A stretch of 64,000 bases of DNA, taken from NCBI GenBank assembly GCA_002025945.1, contig MWOO01000188.1:80101-144100 (forward strand), in the 5' to 3' direction. The DNA comes from Prochlorococcus sp. HOT208_60m_813O14 (lineage in GTDB: Bacteria > Cyanobacteriota > Cyanobacteriia > PCC-6307 > Cyanobiaceae). Position numbers and translations under genes: made by a program. The notes beneath the pieces are model-generated. The model was not told where the DNA came from. It searched no databases and saw nothing but the letters and a program-made list of their open reading frames with translations. Positions 10,554 through 21,706 of the stretch are shown here, piece by piece; the first letter of the stretch is position 1; each line of letters starts with the position of its first letter.

Positions 10554-11165
10554 TTAAGACTGATTTGCTTCGCTTGGATGTGTTATTACTCTATCAATTA
10601 AGCCATAGTTTTTTGCTTCTTCCGCACTTAAAAAATAATCTCTATCAGTATCCTTTTCAATTTTCTCAAATGATTGACCTGTCATATCTGCCATAGACAT
10701 ATTTAACATATCTTTAATTCTTAAAATTTCTTTGGCTTCTATTTCAATATCACTTGCTTGGCGTTGAGATGTCCCTCCTAGGGGTTGATGAATCATTATT
10801 CTGCTATGAGGCAAAGCAACTCTTTTACCTTTTGTGCCAGCGGCCAAAAGGAACGCTCCCATTGAAGCGGCGAGGCCTACGCAGATTGTTACTACATCAC
10901 TTTTTACGTATTTGATAGTGTCATATATAGCCAAACCAGCAGTTACTGATCCTCCTGGGCTATTAATATATAAATATATTGGTTTGGAGTTATCATCAGA
11001 ATCTAGATAAAGCATTTGTGCAACGAGGCTATTAGCAATACCATCATTCACTTCTTGGCCAAGAAAAAGAATTCTTTCAACACCTAGTCTTGTATATATG
11101 TCGACCCATCTTTCGTATTGACTTCCTGGAAGTCTGTAAGGCACGCTTGGAGTTCCTATTGGCAT
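10554..11165 (-). CDS. clpP: ATP-dependent Clp protease proteolytic subunit ClpP (catalytically competent)
   Basis: [48 protein letters not shown] with Ser and His present. Confidence 0.95.
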   Translation of the reverse strand: MPIGTPSVPYRLPGSQYERWVDIYTRLGVERILFLGQEVNDGIANSLVAQMLYLDSDDNSKPIYLYINSPGGSVTAGLAIYDTIKYVKSDVVTICVGLAASMGAFLLAAGTKGKRVALPHSRIMIHQPLGGTSQRQASDIEIEAKEILRIKDMLNMSMADMTGQSFEKIEKDTDRDYFLSAEEAKNYGLIDRVITHPSEANQS

Positions 11166-11189
11166 GATTTTAAAATAGTTTTTTGAGAG

Positions 11190-11861
11190 TTAAATTTTAT
11201 TTGGTAAATCTTTTTGACTTGTGAGTATTCTATCGATAACTCCATAATCTAGGGCTTCTTGGGGGTTGAGATAACTCATCCTGTCAGAGTCTTTTGAGAG
11301 TTCTTCGATAGTCTTTCCAGTATTACGAGATAAAATCTCCAGCATTGATTTTTTATTTTTCAAAACTTCCTCTGCTCTTATTTGGATATCGGTTGCCTGG
11401 CCTCTTGCTCCGCTTATAGGTTGATGTAAAACAATAGAAGCATGTGGAAGAGCTGCTCTTTGCCCCTTAGTGCCAGATGAAAGGATAACTGCAGCAGTAC
11501 CCATTGCTTGTCCGATACATATTGTGTGAACTGGAGGCTTAATGTAGCTTATTGTATCGCAGATGGCGAAAGCTTCTGTTTCAAAACCAACTGCGTCACC
11601 AGTGTACCAACTTGTACCAGTTGAATTTATATAGAAATAGATAGGTTTTTCAGGATCCTCAAACTCTAGGTAAAGAAGTTGAGCAATAATTAACTCAGTA
11701 ACATCCATTCCTAGCTGTCTTTTCGCATCATCATCAGAGAATAATGGTAAACCAAGATAGACTATTCTTTCCTTGAGTAAAAGAGAGGGGAGATCTGGGG
11801 GAGGGGTCCTCATAACGGTGTTTTCGCCGTAATAAGGAGCAGATACAGTCATTTGTATCAC
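11190..11861 (-). CDS. clpR: ClpR-type ClpP paralogue (catalytic Ser absent)
   Basis: Aligned position of ASMGA is AMGTA; His in SIVLHQP retained. Confidence 0.85.
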   Translation of the reverse strand: MIQMTVSAPYYGENTVMRTPPPDLPSLLLKERIVYLGLPLFSDDDAKRQLGMDVTELIIAQLLYLEFEDPEKPIYFYINSTGTSWYTGDAVGFETEAFAICDTISYIKPPVHTICIGQAMGTAAVILSSGTKGQRAALPHASIVLHQPISGARGQATDIQIRAEEVLKNKKSMLEILSRNTGKTIEELSKDSDRMSYLNPQEALDYGVIDRILTSQKDLPNKI

Positions 11862-11893
11862 AAAGATTAAGATTTATTTGATTCTAGCTATAT

Positions 11894-13003
11894 TTAGCCC
11901 TGTGTCGCTGGTGATTTAAAAGATTTGTTTGACTCAGGATTATTTATCAGTTTTCCAAACACCATTCTTCCAGTGGGAGTTTGTAATGCTCCAGTAATGA
12001 CAATATCTAATCTGCTTCCCACAAAATTCTTTGCCTCATCAATGACAACCATTGTTCCATCATCTAAATAACCAATTCCTTGCATTTTTTCTTTGCCCTC
12101 TCTTACGATTTTTATATTAAGTGATTCTCCTGGCTGTACTTCTGGTCTTAGAGCAATAACCAAATCACTCAAATTCATAACTTTTAATTCTTTAACTTCA
12201 GCAATCTGAGAGAGATTATAATCAGCTGTAATTAAAGTTCCTGTCATATCCTCAGTAATTTTCAAAAGTTTTTCATCTACCCCATCACCTTCATACTTTG
12301 TTGGATTTATTACAAGTCTTCTACCGTATAAATCTCTTAATTCTTTCAATAACTTAAGACCTCTTCTGCCTTTTGATCTTTTTTCATTACTGCTGGAGTC
12401 AGCTAAAGTTTGTAATTCATCAATTACACTTTGAGCAACAATTAATTGCCCTTCTAACAAGCCGCAACTTAATAGCCCATTTATTCTGCCATCAATAATC
12501 ACACTGGTATCTAGAATTTTTGGACTTGCAGCAGGTAGTATTCCTTCATTAACTAAATATGCATCAGTATTATTTGGATTGAATAATCTCAATAATGTTC
12601 TTCCATGGGTATCTGCCAATTTATAACCAAGCACACCAAAGAAAATATTACTTAAAATGGCTGCTAAAGGTTTTGCAAAAAAGACTTCTCTAGGGAATGG
12701 AATCAATAATATTGGAGCAAGTAAGAGATTCGCTACGAGTAATCCTAAAATTAATCCAACTGACCTGCTTATTAATAAGTCAGTTGGCATTGTCTTTATT
12801 TGATCAAGAAACGTTTTTCTAAGTTGAAGGAAAACAAAACCAGCTGCTAATCCTATGAAAAAACCTATTATCGCTAAAACAATTCTAAAACCTTCTACAT
12901 TAGAGACCTGTTTGAGTATATCTACTGGCAATAAGTCAACCCCTAGCCATCCTGAAGCAGCTCCGGACAATACAAATAAAATTAATACTAAGGTATCTGT
13001 CAT
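11894..13003 (-). CDS. PIN/TRAM domain membrane protein (YacL-like)
   Basis: N-term TM helices, ILDTSVIIDGRI PIN motif, TLITADYNLSQIAEV, C-terminal TRAM-like GIGYLDDGTMVVI. Confidence 0.9.
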   Translation of the reverse strand: MTDTLVLILFVLSGAASGWLGVDLLPVDILKQVSNVEGFRIVLAIIGFFIGLAAGFVFLQLRKTFLDQIKTMPTDLLISRSVGLILGLLVANLLLAPILLIPFPREVFFAKPLAAILSNIFFGVLGYKLADTHGRTLLRLFNPNNTDAYLVNEGILPAASPKILDTSVIIDGRINGLLSCGLLEGQLIVAQSVIDELQTLADSSSNEKRSKGRRGLKLLKELRDLYGRRLVINPTKYEGDGVDEKLLKITEDMTGTLITADYNLSQIAEVKELKVMNLSDLVIALRPEVQPGESLNIKIVREGKEKMQGIGYLDDGTMVVIDEAKNFVGSRLDIVITGALQTPTGRMVFGKLINNPESNKSFKSPATQG

Positions 13004-13099
13004 ATCTATAATCTACTAGGATTTATTAATTGAGTAAATAAGGATTTTATTTTTTTCGATCCTTAATACTTTTTTGGAGCTTAAAAATGAATTTAAATT

Positions 13100-14323
13100 A
13101 TGAATAAGTTTCCAAGAAGTGCTTATGTGCACATCCCTTTTTGCCATAGAAGGTGCTTTTATTGCGATTTTGCAGTTATTCCACTAGGGAATAAAGTTGA
13201 AACTTTGCAAGGTTATGGGAGCAAAACTGTTAAAGAATATTTGCACTTTTTATACAAAGAAATATTGTCAATTAAGCATAAATCACCTCTTTCGACAATT
13301 TATGTAGGTGGTGGGACACCATCAATTTTAGATCCTAAACAAATCAAAGAATTAATAAATCTTTTTAAAGAAAATTATGGAATTGATTATGGCGCTGAAA
13401 TTACTATGGAGGTTGACCCAGCTAGTTTCAATCAAGATGATCTTCATGGATTCATAAATGCTGGAATAAATAGATTTAGCCTCGGAGTACAAAGTTTTAA
13501 TAATCAGATACTTCAAAAGTCGGGAAGGCGGCATTTGAGAGAAGATGCTGAGAAATCTTGCTTATTGTTAAAGAGAGAATATGATTCTGGGTTAATAAAA
13601 AGCTGGAGCCTAGATTTAATTCAAAATTTGCCACTTAGTGGATTTAATGAATGGAAAGATGACTTAAAAAAAGCTATATCATTTTCGCCTCCACATATAT
13701 CCATTTACGATTTAAATATTGAAAATGGAACTGTTTTTAAAAAATTAGTTAATTTGGGAAAATTAAAACTTCCAAGTGATGAAGAAGCTTTTAAAAATAC
13801 TGAATCAACTCATTTAACTTTAAAAGAAGCAGGGTACTCAAGATATGAAATTTCTAATTATTCTCTCCCAAGGCATCAATCGAGACACAATAGAGTTTAT
13901 TGGAGTGGTTTAGGCTGGTGGAGTTTTGGTCAAGGTTCCACTAGTTCACCTTGGGGGGAAAAGTTTACTAGACCAAGGGTTAGTAGAGAATATAAAGAAT
14001 GGGTAAATAAACAATATGAACGTAATTTAGATTCATCACTTACTAATAAGGAGTTTATATATAAAGAACTTGATGAAAAAATAATGTTGGGATTAAGACT
14101 CAAAGAGGGTGTAGATATCAAAGAATTGTTTAAAGAACAAAACTGGGAAAACAAAAAATTTGAAAGCAACTTCAGAAAATTGCTTAAAGAATGGGAAAGA
14201 TTTCTTGATAGTGGACTACTAGTAAAAAAGGGGAATAGATTCTTTTTAAGTGAGCCTAGAGGAATGGAACTAAGCAATCAAGTTCTTGTTTCTATGTTTA
14301 AGTGGTGTGATGAGATTATTTAA
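13100..14323 (+). CDS. hemW: Radical SAM HemW-like (HemN-related) protein
   Basis: AYVHIPFCHRRCFYCDF radical-SAM CxxxCxxC, TIYVGGGTPSIL, SLGVQSFN. Confidence 0.9.
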   Translation: MNKFPRSAYVHIPFCHRRCFYCDFAVIPLGNKVETLQGYGSKTVKEYLHFLYKEILSIKHKSPLSTIYVGGGTPSILDPKQIKELINLFKENYGIDYGAEITMEVDPASFNQDDLHGFINAGINRFSLGVQSFNNQILQKSGRRHLREDAEKSCLLLKREYDSGLIKSWSLDLIQNLPLSGFNEWKDDLKKAISFSPPHISIYDLNIENGTVFKKLVNLGKLKLPSDEEAFKNTESTHLTLKEAGYSRYEISNYSLPRHQSRHNRVYWSGLGWWSFGQGSTSSPWGEKFTRPRVSREYKEWVNKQYERNLDSSLTNKEFIYKELDEKIMLGLRLKEGVDIKELFKEQNWENKKFESNFRKLLKEWERFLDSGLLVKKGNRFFLSEPRGMELSNQVLVSMFKWCDEII

Positions 14324-15089
14324 GCCTTTCAGAATCTACCCATTCTTTTAATTTATCCTTGAATAATTTCTGTCCTTCGATAATTGGTTGGCAAAATGGA
14401 GGTTGATCATCAGTGAGGCCTAACAAATCTGCAGTAACTCTTACTTGCCCATCGCAATAATTACCTGCTCCGATACCTATTATGGGAATTGTTAAAGAAT
14501 TTTGTATTTCTTTAGCAAGCAAATCAGGAATATGTTCAAGAACAATTGAAAAACATCCTAATTCTTCAAGAATTGAAGCCTCTTTCTTGATTTTTTCTTG
14601 GCTTGCTAAGCTTTCTCCTTGTTTTTTAAATCCAATATTTAGATAGCTTTGTGGTGTAAGACCTATATGCCCCATAACAGGGATTCCCATTCTTATTAAT
14701 CTGGAAATAACTTTTTGTATTTCTGGTTCAGCTCCTTCTACTTTTACAGCTTTTGCATAAGTGCTCTGAATAATTTTCCCTGCATACTCAACAGCTTTAT
14801 CCTCTCCACATTGGTAAGTTAGAAAAGGCATATCTGAAACGACTAAAGGTTGTTCCTCAATTTTTTTCTTAAATCCTCTTGAAACAGCATTAGTATGATA
14901 AATTATGTTTTCTAAAGTTAATGGCAATGTCGATTTGTATCCTAAGCAGACCATTGCTAATGAATCTCCTACTAGTACGAGATCAACATTTGATTGCTCG
15001 GCAATGGATCCTGATATGGAGTCCCAAGCAGTTAGTGCAATGATTTTGCGAGATTTTTTTTTATAATTAACTAGGTCTGAAGGTAACAT
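14316..15089 (-). CDS. panB: 3-methyl-2-oxobutanoate hydroxymethyltransferase
   Basis: ALTAWDSISGSIAEQSNVDLVLVGDSLAMVCLGY; VMGHIGLTPQ; GIGAGNYCDGQV. Confidence 0.95.
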   Translation of the reverse strand: MLPSDLVNYKKKSRKIIALTAWDSISGSIAEQSNVDLVLVGDSLAMVCLGYKSTLPLTLENIIYHTNAVSRGFKKKIEEQPLVVSDMPFLTYQCGEDKAVEYAGKIIQSTYAKAVKVEGAEPEIQKVISRLIRMGIPVMGHIGLTPQSYLNIGFKKQGESLASQEKIKKEASILEELGCFSIVLEHIPDLLAKEIQNSLTIPIIGIGAGNYCDGQVRVTADLLGLTDDQPPFCQPIIEGQKLFKDKLKEWVDSERLK

Positions 15090-15136
15090 AATAAATTTAT
15101 GTATCTTTTTTAATCAAGAATTGCTAATATGTTTTT

Positions 15137-15230
15137 GACTCGGCCTTTCGCGGTTTTAACGCCTAAACCTGGTCAGGACCGGAAGGTAGCAGCCACAAGG
15201 GATGCTTGAGGCAGGCGAGATAACCGAGTC
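15137..15230 (+). ncRNA. ffs: Signal recognition particle 4.5S RNA
   Basis: GGTCAGGACCGGAAGGTAGCAGCC core and GACTCGG...CCGAGTC closing stem. Confidence 0.95.
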
Positions 15231-15245
15231 ACTCTATTTTACCTT

Positions 15246-16361
15246 TTAACTTATATCTTTTTTATTTTGCCTTAATCTCAAAAACTCAGGAATACTGGCT
15301 CCTGATTCTTTATTTTCGGAAAAATTATATAAGGGTTGATTAGATAATCTGTTTTTTATTCTTTGCTGGTTTAATGGTTGGGTCATTTCAAATCCTGTGG
15401 CAATTACAGTAACTTGTATTTCCCCTTCCATTGCATCATCGACCACTGCACCAACAATAATATTTGCTTCTTGATCAACAACATCATAAATAATTTCAGA
15501 TGCGGAGGTCATGTCTTCTAAAGTCATGTCTTTGCCACCAGTAATATTTATAACGCAGCCTTTAGCTCCATCAATTCTAGCTGCTTCTAATAAAGGACTA
15601 TTCATTGCCGCCTGGGCTGCCTCTATAGCTCTCGATCTTCCTGAACCTATTCCTATTCCTAGAAGAGCAGTGCCAGCTTCCGTCATAACTGATCTTACGT
15701 CTGCAAAATCAACATTAACTAGTCCTGGGCAAGTGATTATGTCACTAATGCCTTTGACGCCCATTCTTAGGACATCATCAGCATTCCTAAATGCTTCTTG
15801 AAGGGGAGCTCCTGCTATAACGTCTTTTAATCGGTCATTTGGAATAACTATAAGAGTATCAACGTTTTCAGCTAGTCTTGCGATCCCCTCATCTGCTTGA
15901 CGCATTCTTCTTTTACCTTCAAAAGAAAAAGGTTTAGTTACTATACCTACTGTTAAAGCACCACTTTGTTTGGCTACTTCTGCAACTACGGGAGCTGCTC
16001 CTGTACCAGTTCCTCCACCCATTCCAGCTGCTATAAAAACCAGATCAGATCCTTCTAAAGCTTGTTGAAGCTCTTCTTTGGATTCTTCGGCTGCTTTTTG
16101 CCCAATACTTGGATTACCACCTGCACCTAAACCTCTAGTAAGGTTTTGTCCAAGTTGAACCCTACTCTCTGCAGAAGATTGTAGAAGGGCTTGTGCATCG
16201 GTATTGAGGACTCTAAATGAAACACCTTCTAGATCACTGTTTATCATTCTATTGACTGCATTACTGCCACCACCACCTACACCAATAACTTCTATTTTGG
16301 CGTTTTGGCTTGGAAGGATTTCTCTCGATTGATCAAAGTTTGGATTGTTACCGAAGCTCAT
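15246..16361 (-). CDS. ftsZ: Cell division protein FtsZ
   Basis: [37 protein letters not shown] tubulin signature. Confidence 0.98.
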   Translation of the reverse strand: MSFGNNPNFDQSREILPSQNAKIEVIGVGGGGSNAVNRMINSDLEGVSFRVLNTDAQALLQSSAESRVQLGQNLTRGLGAGGNPSIGQKAAEESKEELQQALEGSDLVFIAAGMGGGTGTGAAPVVAEVAKQSGALTVGIVTKPFSFEGKRRMRQADEGIARLAENVDTLIVIPNDRLKDVIAGAPLQEAFRNADDVLRMGVKGISDIITCPGLVNVDFADVRSVMTEAGTALLGIGIGSGRSRAIEAAQAAMNSPLLEAARIDGAKGCVINITGGKDMTLEDMTSASEIIYDVVDQEANIIVGAVVDDAMEGEIQVTVIATGFEMTQPLNQQRIKNRLSNQPLYNFSENKESGASIPEFLRLRQNKKDIS

Positions 16362-16541
16362 CTCTTAATTAGGAATCTAATATTAATATTGGGTGCATTA
16401 TGAACTTACTGAGCTCATCTGTAGGAATTTGTTGAGGAAAATCCTAAAAATATTTATTTATTAAATATTTTGTTTTGAATGCAAAACCCATATCAACACT
16501 ACAATAATAAAAAAAATTTACTCAAAATCATTTTTCAAATA

Positions 16542-17267
16542 TTAGGGTTTGAACACTTTTATTTTTGGTTTATTTGGATCAGTAAGATCAATATTATCTA
16601 TTTTCTCAGAAAAGTTATTTCTCTTAAATTCATTTTTTAAGTTACTGATTATTTGTAACTGATAGTTGATTAGATTTGGATTAAAGCCTAGTAATATAGT
16701 TTGTAAATCTTTTTCCTCAACAGTTAGAAAACCATTTGATGAAAAAGAAATTTTGACTATATCGAAATCATAATTTTCTTGGGCTATAAAAATTTTAGAT
16801 AATACCTTTTTGAATTTTTCTTTCCATCCAAAAACTTTTATCGTTAATCCTTTAAATTTTTTTTCTTCAACATTTTGTTTTTCGATGAAAATCCCATCTT
16901 TATCAATAAAGCCAAATATTTTTTCTTTATTCAATAATCTTTCGCCGTAAGCTATTGGTGTTCTTGTATTAACTTTGACTTTCAATCCAAAAGGAAATAA
17001 TTCTCTGTTAACAGAAATATTCTTGAGTGACAAATTTTGTTTTAACTCTTTTTCTAAAAAATACGTATTAATTAAAATTAATCTTATTGGAAATTTTAAA
17101 GATGAATTTTTTACAACATCTTTCTGTGAGAATAATTCACTTCCAGAAATTCTAATGTCCTTAATATTTACCTTTTTTAGTGTTTTTAGGCTTATTAAGC
17201 TTGTTGAAAATAAAAATAAAAGTAGTAATAAAAAGCTTCTATTGTTTATTTTTTGTTCGTATTTCAC
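16542..17267 (-). CDS. ftsQ: Cell division protein FtsQ-like (POTRA)
   Basis: N-terminal TM then KKVNIKDIRISGSELFSQKDVV; position upstream of ftsZ. Confidence 0.8.
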   Translation of the reverse strand: MKYEQKINNRSFLLLLLFLFSTSLISLKTLKKVNIKDIRISGSELFSQKDVVKNSSLKFPIRLILINTYFLEKELKQNLSLKNISVNRELFPFGLKVKVNTRTPIAYGERLLNKEKIFGFIDKDGIFIEKQNVEEKKFKGLTIKVFGWKEKFKKVLSKIFIAQENYDFDIVKISFSSNGFLTVEEKDLQTILLGFNPNLINYQLQIISNLKNEFKRNNFSEKIDNIDLTDPNKPKIKVFKP

Positions 17268-17674
17268 AAATCACATCTAGCTTTTTCCATCAATTGCTCC
17301 ATCCATTCTCTGGCCTGGTCTGCATCTGAAAATGGCACATCCATTTCTTTCCCATCGCCTACTAATCTCAACCTGCATTTCCCTTGAGATTCATTTGTAA
17401 GGGGAGCTTCTCCTGAAGTTAGAGCCATTAATTCAACTAACTCTAGTTTCTTAATTGTGAAACTATCTTTTTCTTCAAATGTACCAGCTTCAAATGCACT
17501 CCACTTTAATTCCCCATCTTTTAAGGATGCTGCACCTGAACTATCTAACTTGCAAAGTTCAGAACCACTGGCCCAGTTCCTAAAAAGATTTTGCCTTCTT
17601 CTTTCTAACCATCCTAGAGCAGTTAATAATATAAAGATAAAAAGCAATGGTAACCAAAGAAGTCCATGCAACAT
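17264..17674 (-). CDS. Conserved hypothetical membrane-anchored protein
   Basis: ORF between ddl and ftsQ, overlapping ftsQ start by 4 nt. Confidence 0.65.
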   Translation of the reverse strand: MLHGLLWLPLLFIFILLTALGWLERRRQNLFRNWASGSELCKLDSSGAASLKDGELKWSAFEAGTFEEKDSFTIKKLELVELMALTSGEAPLTNESQGKCRLRLVGDGKEMDVPFSDADQAREWMEQLMEKARCDL

Positions 17675-17684
17675 TTGATTTGAA

Positions 17685-18731
17685 TTATAAATCTAGAGAT
17701 ATATCTACTAGTTTAGCCACAAGTTGTTCAATATTTAAACCTGAAGCTTTCCAAAGCATTGGAAACATACTGTTTTTTGTAAAACCAGGTATTGTATTTA
17801 TTTCATTTAACAAAATTTTATTTGAAGATTTTTCTAAAAAGAAATCTACTCTTGCAAAACCGAAAATATTTAGTGCTTTACAACTTTGAATAGCAATTTC
17901 TTTAATTTCTTTTGTAACTTTAGAATCTATTTCAGCTGGGATAGTTATTTGATTATCTGAGTAATATTTTGAATCGTAATCATACCAATCACTTTCATAA
18001 ATTACTTCGCCTATCTCTGAGCTTAAGAGTTTTGACTTCCCAATTATTCCGCATTCAATCTCCCTTACTTCTAAACCTTCCTCTACTAGGATTCTTTGAT
18101 CTATTCCCCAAGCCTTTTCTAAAGCTTGTAATATTTCTGATTCATTTTTGACTTTGGAGATGCCAAGAGATGATCCGGAGTTCGATGGTTTAACAAAAAC
18201 AGGAAATTTTAATTTTTTTAAAATTTCATTAATTATTTTATTTTTTACTTCCTTATCATTGAGATCTTCATTTTGAAAAACTAGATAATTAACTTGTGGA
18301 AGTTTAAGATTTGAGAAAATTGTTTTCATCAAAATTTTATCCATTCCAAGTGCAGAGCCAATAATTCCACATCCGACTAAAGGCTTCTTTGTAAATCTAA
18401 GTAAGCCATGAATTGATCCGTCTTCACCATTAAATCCATGCAAAAGAGGAAACCAAACATCAATATTTTGAAATTCAATTCCATCAAGGAAGTTAATTTT
18501 TTTCTGATTAAAAATTTCTTGTTTATTTGTTTTATTGTTTTCAATTCTACCGATTAGTATCTTTTCTGAGAGATGACTATCAAGCCAATCTCCATATTTG
18601 TTTATGTAAAAGGTTTTAACTGTGTAGCGTTCTTTGTTTATTTCTGAATTAAATGCTTGAAAAACTGTTTTTGCAGAGGATATCGATACTTCATGCTCAT
18701 TGGAATTCCCACCAAATATAAACCAATACAT
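17685..18731 (-). CDS. ddl: D-alanine--D-alanine ligase
   Basis: FGGNSNEHEVSISSA; LLHGFNGEDGSIHG; FVKPSNSGSSLGI; NEINTIPGFT. Confidence 0.95.
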   Translation of the reverse strand: MYWFIFGGNSNEHEVSISSAKTVFQAFNSEINKERYTVKTFYINKYGDWLDSHLSEKILIGRIENNKTNKQEIFNQKKINFLDGIEFQNIDVWFPLLHGFNGEDGSIHGLLRFTKKPLVGCGIIGSALGMDKILMKTIFSNLKLPQVNYLVFQNEDLNDKEVKNKIINEILKKLKFPVFVKPSNSGSSLGISKVKNESEILQALEKAWGIDQRILVEEGLEVREIECGIIGKSKLLSSEIGEVIYESDWYDYDSKYYSDNQITIPAEIDSKVTKEIKEIAIQSCKALNIFGFARVDFFLEKSSNKILLNEINTIPGFTKNSMFPMLWKASGLNIEQLVAKLVDISLDL

Positions 18732-18751
18732 TTTTTTTGCCCCCCTATCAT

Positions 18752-20155
18752 TTAAAAAGATTTTAAATAAAGTTCTCCTGTTAAAGAAAAAGGTCTTGCT
18801 TCATTTATTTTGACATCTATCTCATCTCCCAATGAAAAATTAAAATTAATGTTTTTGGGAATCTCTACGAAAGTTAATCTATTTGTTCTAGTTCTACCCA
18901 TAATTTGCGAGGAATTTTTTGGATTTAAACCCTCAATTAAAACGCTTTCAACATTGTTGATGTATCTTTGATTTCTGGTCCGAGCAGTTTTTTCGACTAA
19001 ATCATTAATTTCTTGTAATCTAGCTTTTTTTACCACTTCAGAAAGTTGATTCGACCAAACTGCTGCAGGCGTATTTGGTCTTGGAGAATATGCTGCCGTA
19101 TTTACTTGATCAAAACCAATTTCTGATATTAGCTTTAATGTATCTTGATATTGTTGTTCGGTTTCTCCTGGGAAAGCAACTATTGCGTCAGCTGTGATTG
19201 ATGCATCTGGCATTAATGACCTTATATTCTCGATAATATTTTTATACTTTTTAATAGTATATCCCCTTGACATTTGTTTTAAGATTTCATCATTTCCGCT
19301 TTGGAAGGGAATATGGAAATGTTCGCAGACTTTATCAAGTTCATAACAAGCTTGAATCAACCTTTTTGAAAAATATCTTGGATGACTAGTAGCAAATCTT
19401 ATTCTGCGAATTCCTTTAACATCATGAATATAATATAAAAGATCAGTTAGAGTATTCTCTTTTCTCCCCTCTTTTGTAGTTCCTGGAAGGTCTCTACCAT
19501 AAGCATCAATATTTTGACCCAAAAGAGTAATTTCTTTAAAGTTATCATGAGCTAATTTTTGGATCTCACTTTTTATCGCATTTGGATATCTTGATTGCTC
19601 TTTTCCTCTTACAGAGGGGACTACACAATATGAACATCTTTCATTACATCCATAAATGATATTAACCCAGCCACAAATAGAGCTTTCTCTTCTGGCACTC
19701 GTTATGTCTTCAGAAATGAAGGTTTCTTCTGTAGCGGCAACTTGATTTCCTAAATCAACTTTTCCCAGAAGATTCTCAAGATTATTTACGTGTTGAGGCC
19801 CCATAACAAGATCAAGTTCTGGGACTCTTCTTAATAAGGACTCTCCCTCTTGCTGCGCAAGACAACCTGCAACAACAAGTTTTAAGTTGGGTGTTTTGTG
19901 CTTTCTTTTTGCTTGTCTTCCTAGAAAGCTATAAACTTTTTGCTCCGCATTATCTCTGATTGTGCATGTATTGTACAAGACCAAATCTGCATTTAATTCA
20001 TTATCTGCTCTGGTATATCCCATCTTCTCTAATGTCCCAGCCATTCTCTCAGAATCAGCCTTGTTCATTTGGCATCCAAATGTGGTTATCCAATAACTGC
20101 CAGTAGTTGAATTCTTTTGAGATTGTTTTTCGCCTGATTTTGTTTTTGTTAGCAC
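18752..20155 (-). CDS. miaB: tRNA-2-methylthio-N6-dimethylallyladenosine synthase
   Basis: [33 protein letters not shown]-terminal TRAM. Confidence 0.95.
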   Translation of the reverse strand: MLTKTKSGEKQSQKNSTTGSYWITTFGCQMNKADSERMAGTLEKMGYTRADNELNADLVLYNTCTIRDNAEQKVYSFLGRQAKRKHKTPNLKLVVAGCLAQQEGESLLRRVPELDLVMGPQHVNNLENLLGKVDLGNQVAATEETFISEDITSARRESSICGWVNIIYGCNERCSYCVVPSVRGKEQSRYPNAIKSEIQKLAHDNFKEITLLGQNIDAYGRDLPGTTKEGRKENTLTDLLYYIHDVKGIRRIRFATSHPRYFSKRLIQACYELDKVCEHFHIPFQSGNDEILKQMSRGYTIKKYKNIIENIRSLMPDASITADAIVAFPGETEQQYQDTLKLISEIGFDQVNTAAYSPRPNTPAAVWSNQLSEVVKKARLQEINDLVEKTARTRNQRYINNVESVLIEGLNPKNSSQIMGRTRTNRLTFVEIPKNINFNFSLGDEIDVKINEARPFSLTGELYLKSF

Positions 20156-20227
20156 TTTGCTAGGAATTTTTTATGATTCTTTAATTCAAAATTACAAGTT
20201 AAATAATTTTGCTGCAATATTTTTGAG

Positions 20228-20301
20228 GGCGAGCGAGGGGATTCGAACCCCCGAATAGCGGCGCCACAAGCCGCTGCCTTAACCACTTGGCGACGCCCGC
20301 C
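20228..20301 (-). tRNA. tRNA-His(GTG)
   Basis: Reverse-strand cloverleaf GGCGGGCGTCGCC...TTGTGGC anticodon loop...GGTTCGAATCC...CGCTCGCC with G-1:C73. Confidence 0.93.
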
Positions 20302-20432
20302 GCACATTTATAAATCTAACAACTCAAGGGTAACTTTACATAGTTATTTTATCTTTTAGCGAAATTTGAATTATTTTCTAATTCAGTAAAGTTTTCTAAT
20401 GTTTTAAAATAAAAGAAAATTAAAATAAAAAT

Positions 20433-21668
20433 TTGAGTAATTCTGGCACAGCTGAGGTTCTTATTCCCAGAAGCCTTTGTTTAATAGAAGATTTTGATAA
20501 CCTCATTATTGATGTAGAGGATTTATGTTCAGTTTCCATAAGTTGGGAGGATGGATTAGTTTCTGAGTTAAGGCCCTTAGAAAATAAAGTTACAAAACCA
20601 AAAAATATTTTATTTCCAAGATTTGTTGAAACGCACTCGCATTTTGATAAATCATTTATATGGGCAGAATTTCCTAATCTGGAATCAAACTATGGAGGCG
20701 CATTATCAGTAAATCTTGAAGAACATAAAACTAGAACTATAGAAAAGGTTCTTGAAAGAGTTGAGAAATCTTTAAAACTTGCCATACAAAACGGATACCG
20801 AGCTATTAGAAGTCATATTGATACATACAAAAGTCAATCTATTGATATTTGGATTGAACTTTTTGAATTACAAAAAAAATTTTCATCTGAGTTGACTCTA
20901 CAATTCGTTGCTCTAGCTCCATTGGAATTCTGGGATACAGCTAATGGAGAAGAGTTGGCAAAAATATTGTCCTCTAATGGAGGTATTTTAGGAGGTGTTA
21001 TTGTACCCCCTTTTAATAAAAAAATTATAAGCAAATTTCTTGCAAAGATGCTTCTCCTTGCTAGTAAATATAAATTAGAAATTGATTTGCATATAGATGA
21101 GTCAAGTATTGAGCCTGGAGCGGGAATAAAAGTTTTATTAGAAACAATCGAAAATTTAAAAATTAATAGTATTCCAATCACATGTAGTCATTTGAGTAGT
21201 CTTATTTATCTAAGTCATAGAGAGATTTTAAATTTAGGGGAAAAATTGACTGAGAAAAATATTAAGGTTATTGCTTTACCCCTAACAAATTTTTGGCTGC
21301 TCAATCGAAGTAATAAAAATACATCACTACAAAGACCAGTTGCGCCAATAAAGCAATTACAAAAATCGCATGTTGATGTATCTCTGGGGACTGATAACGT
21401 TCAAGACCCTTGGTACCCATTTGGTAATTTTGATCCTTTTTATATGTTGTCTTGCTCTATACCTATGCTTCAACTAAATCCCTGGGACAGAATGACTCTA
21501 TCTTCTATTTTTTTAGCTCCAAGCAGATTATTAAACTTAAAATGGGATGGTTTAATTAAAAAGGGTTGTCCTGCTGACTTTGTGATTTTAGATGCACAAA
21601 GATGGGCAGATGTTTTTTCGAGTACCTTAAAGAGAAAAGTGTTTATAAAAGGCGATTTATATTGCTAA
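20433..21668 (+). CDS. Amidohydrolase family protein (cytosine-deaminase-like); TTG start
   Basis: FVETHSHFDKSFIW, DLHIDES, SLGTDNVQDPWYPFGNFDPF metal-site motifs. Confidence 0.8.
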   Translation: MSNSGTAEVLIPRSLCLIEDFDNLIIDVEDLCSVSISWEDGLVSELRPLENKVTKPKNILFPRFVETHSHFDKSFIWAEFPNLESNYGGALSVNLEEHKTRTIEKVLERVEKSLKLAIQNGYRAIRSHIDTYKSQSIDIWIELFELQKKFSSELTLQFVALAPLEFWDTANGEELAKILSSNGGILGGVIVPPFNKKIISKFLAKMLLLASKYKLEIDLHIDESSIEPGAGIKVLLETIENLKINSIPITCSHLSSLIYLSHREILNLGEKLTEKNIKVIALPLTNFWLLNRSNKNTSLQRPVAPIKQLQKSHVDVSLGTDNVQDPWYPFGNFDPFYMLSCSIPMLQLNPWDRMTLSSIFLAPSRLLNLKWDGLIKKGCPADFVILDAQRWADVFSSTLKRKVFIKGDLYC

Positions 21669-21706
21669 TCGGCTAATTTATATACAAAACAATAAAAATT
21701 TTATTA

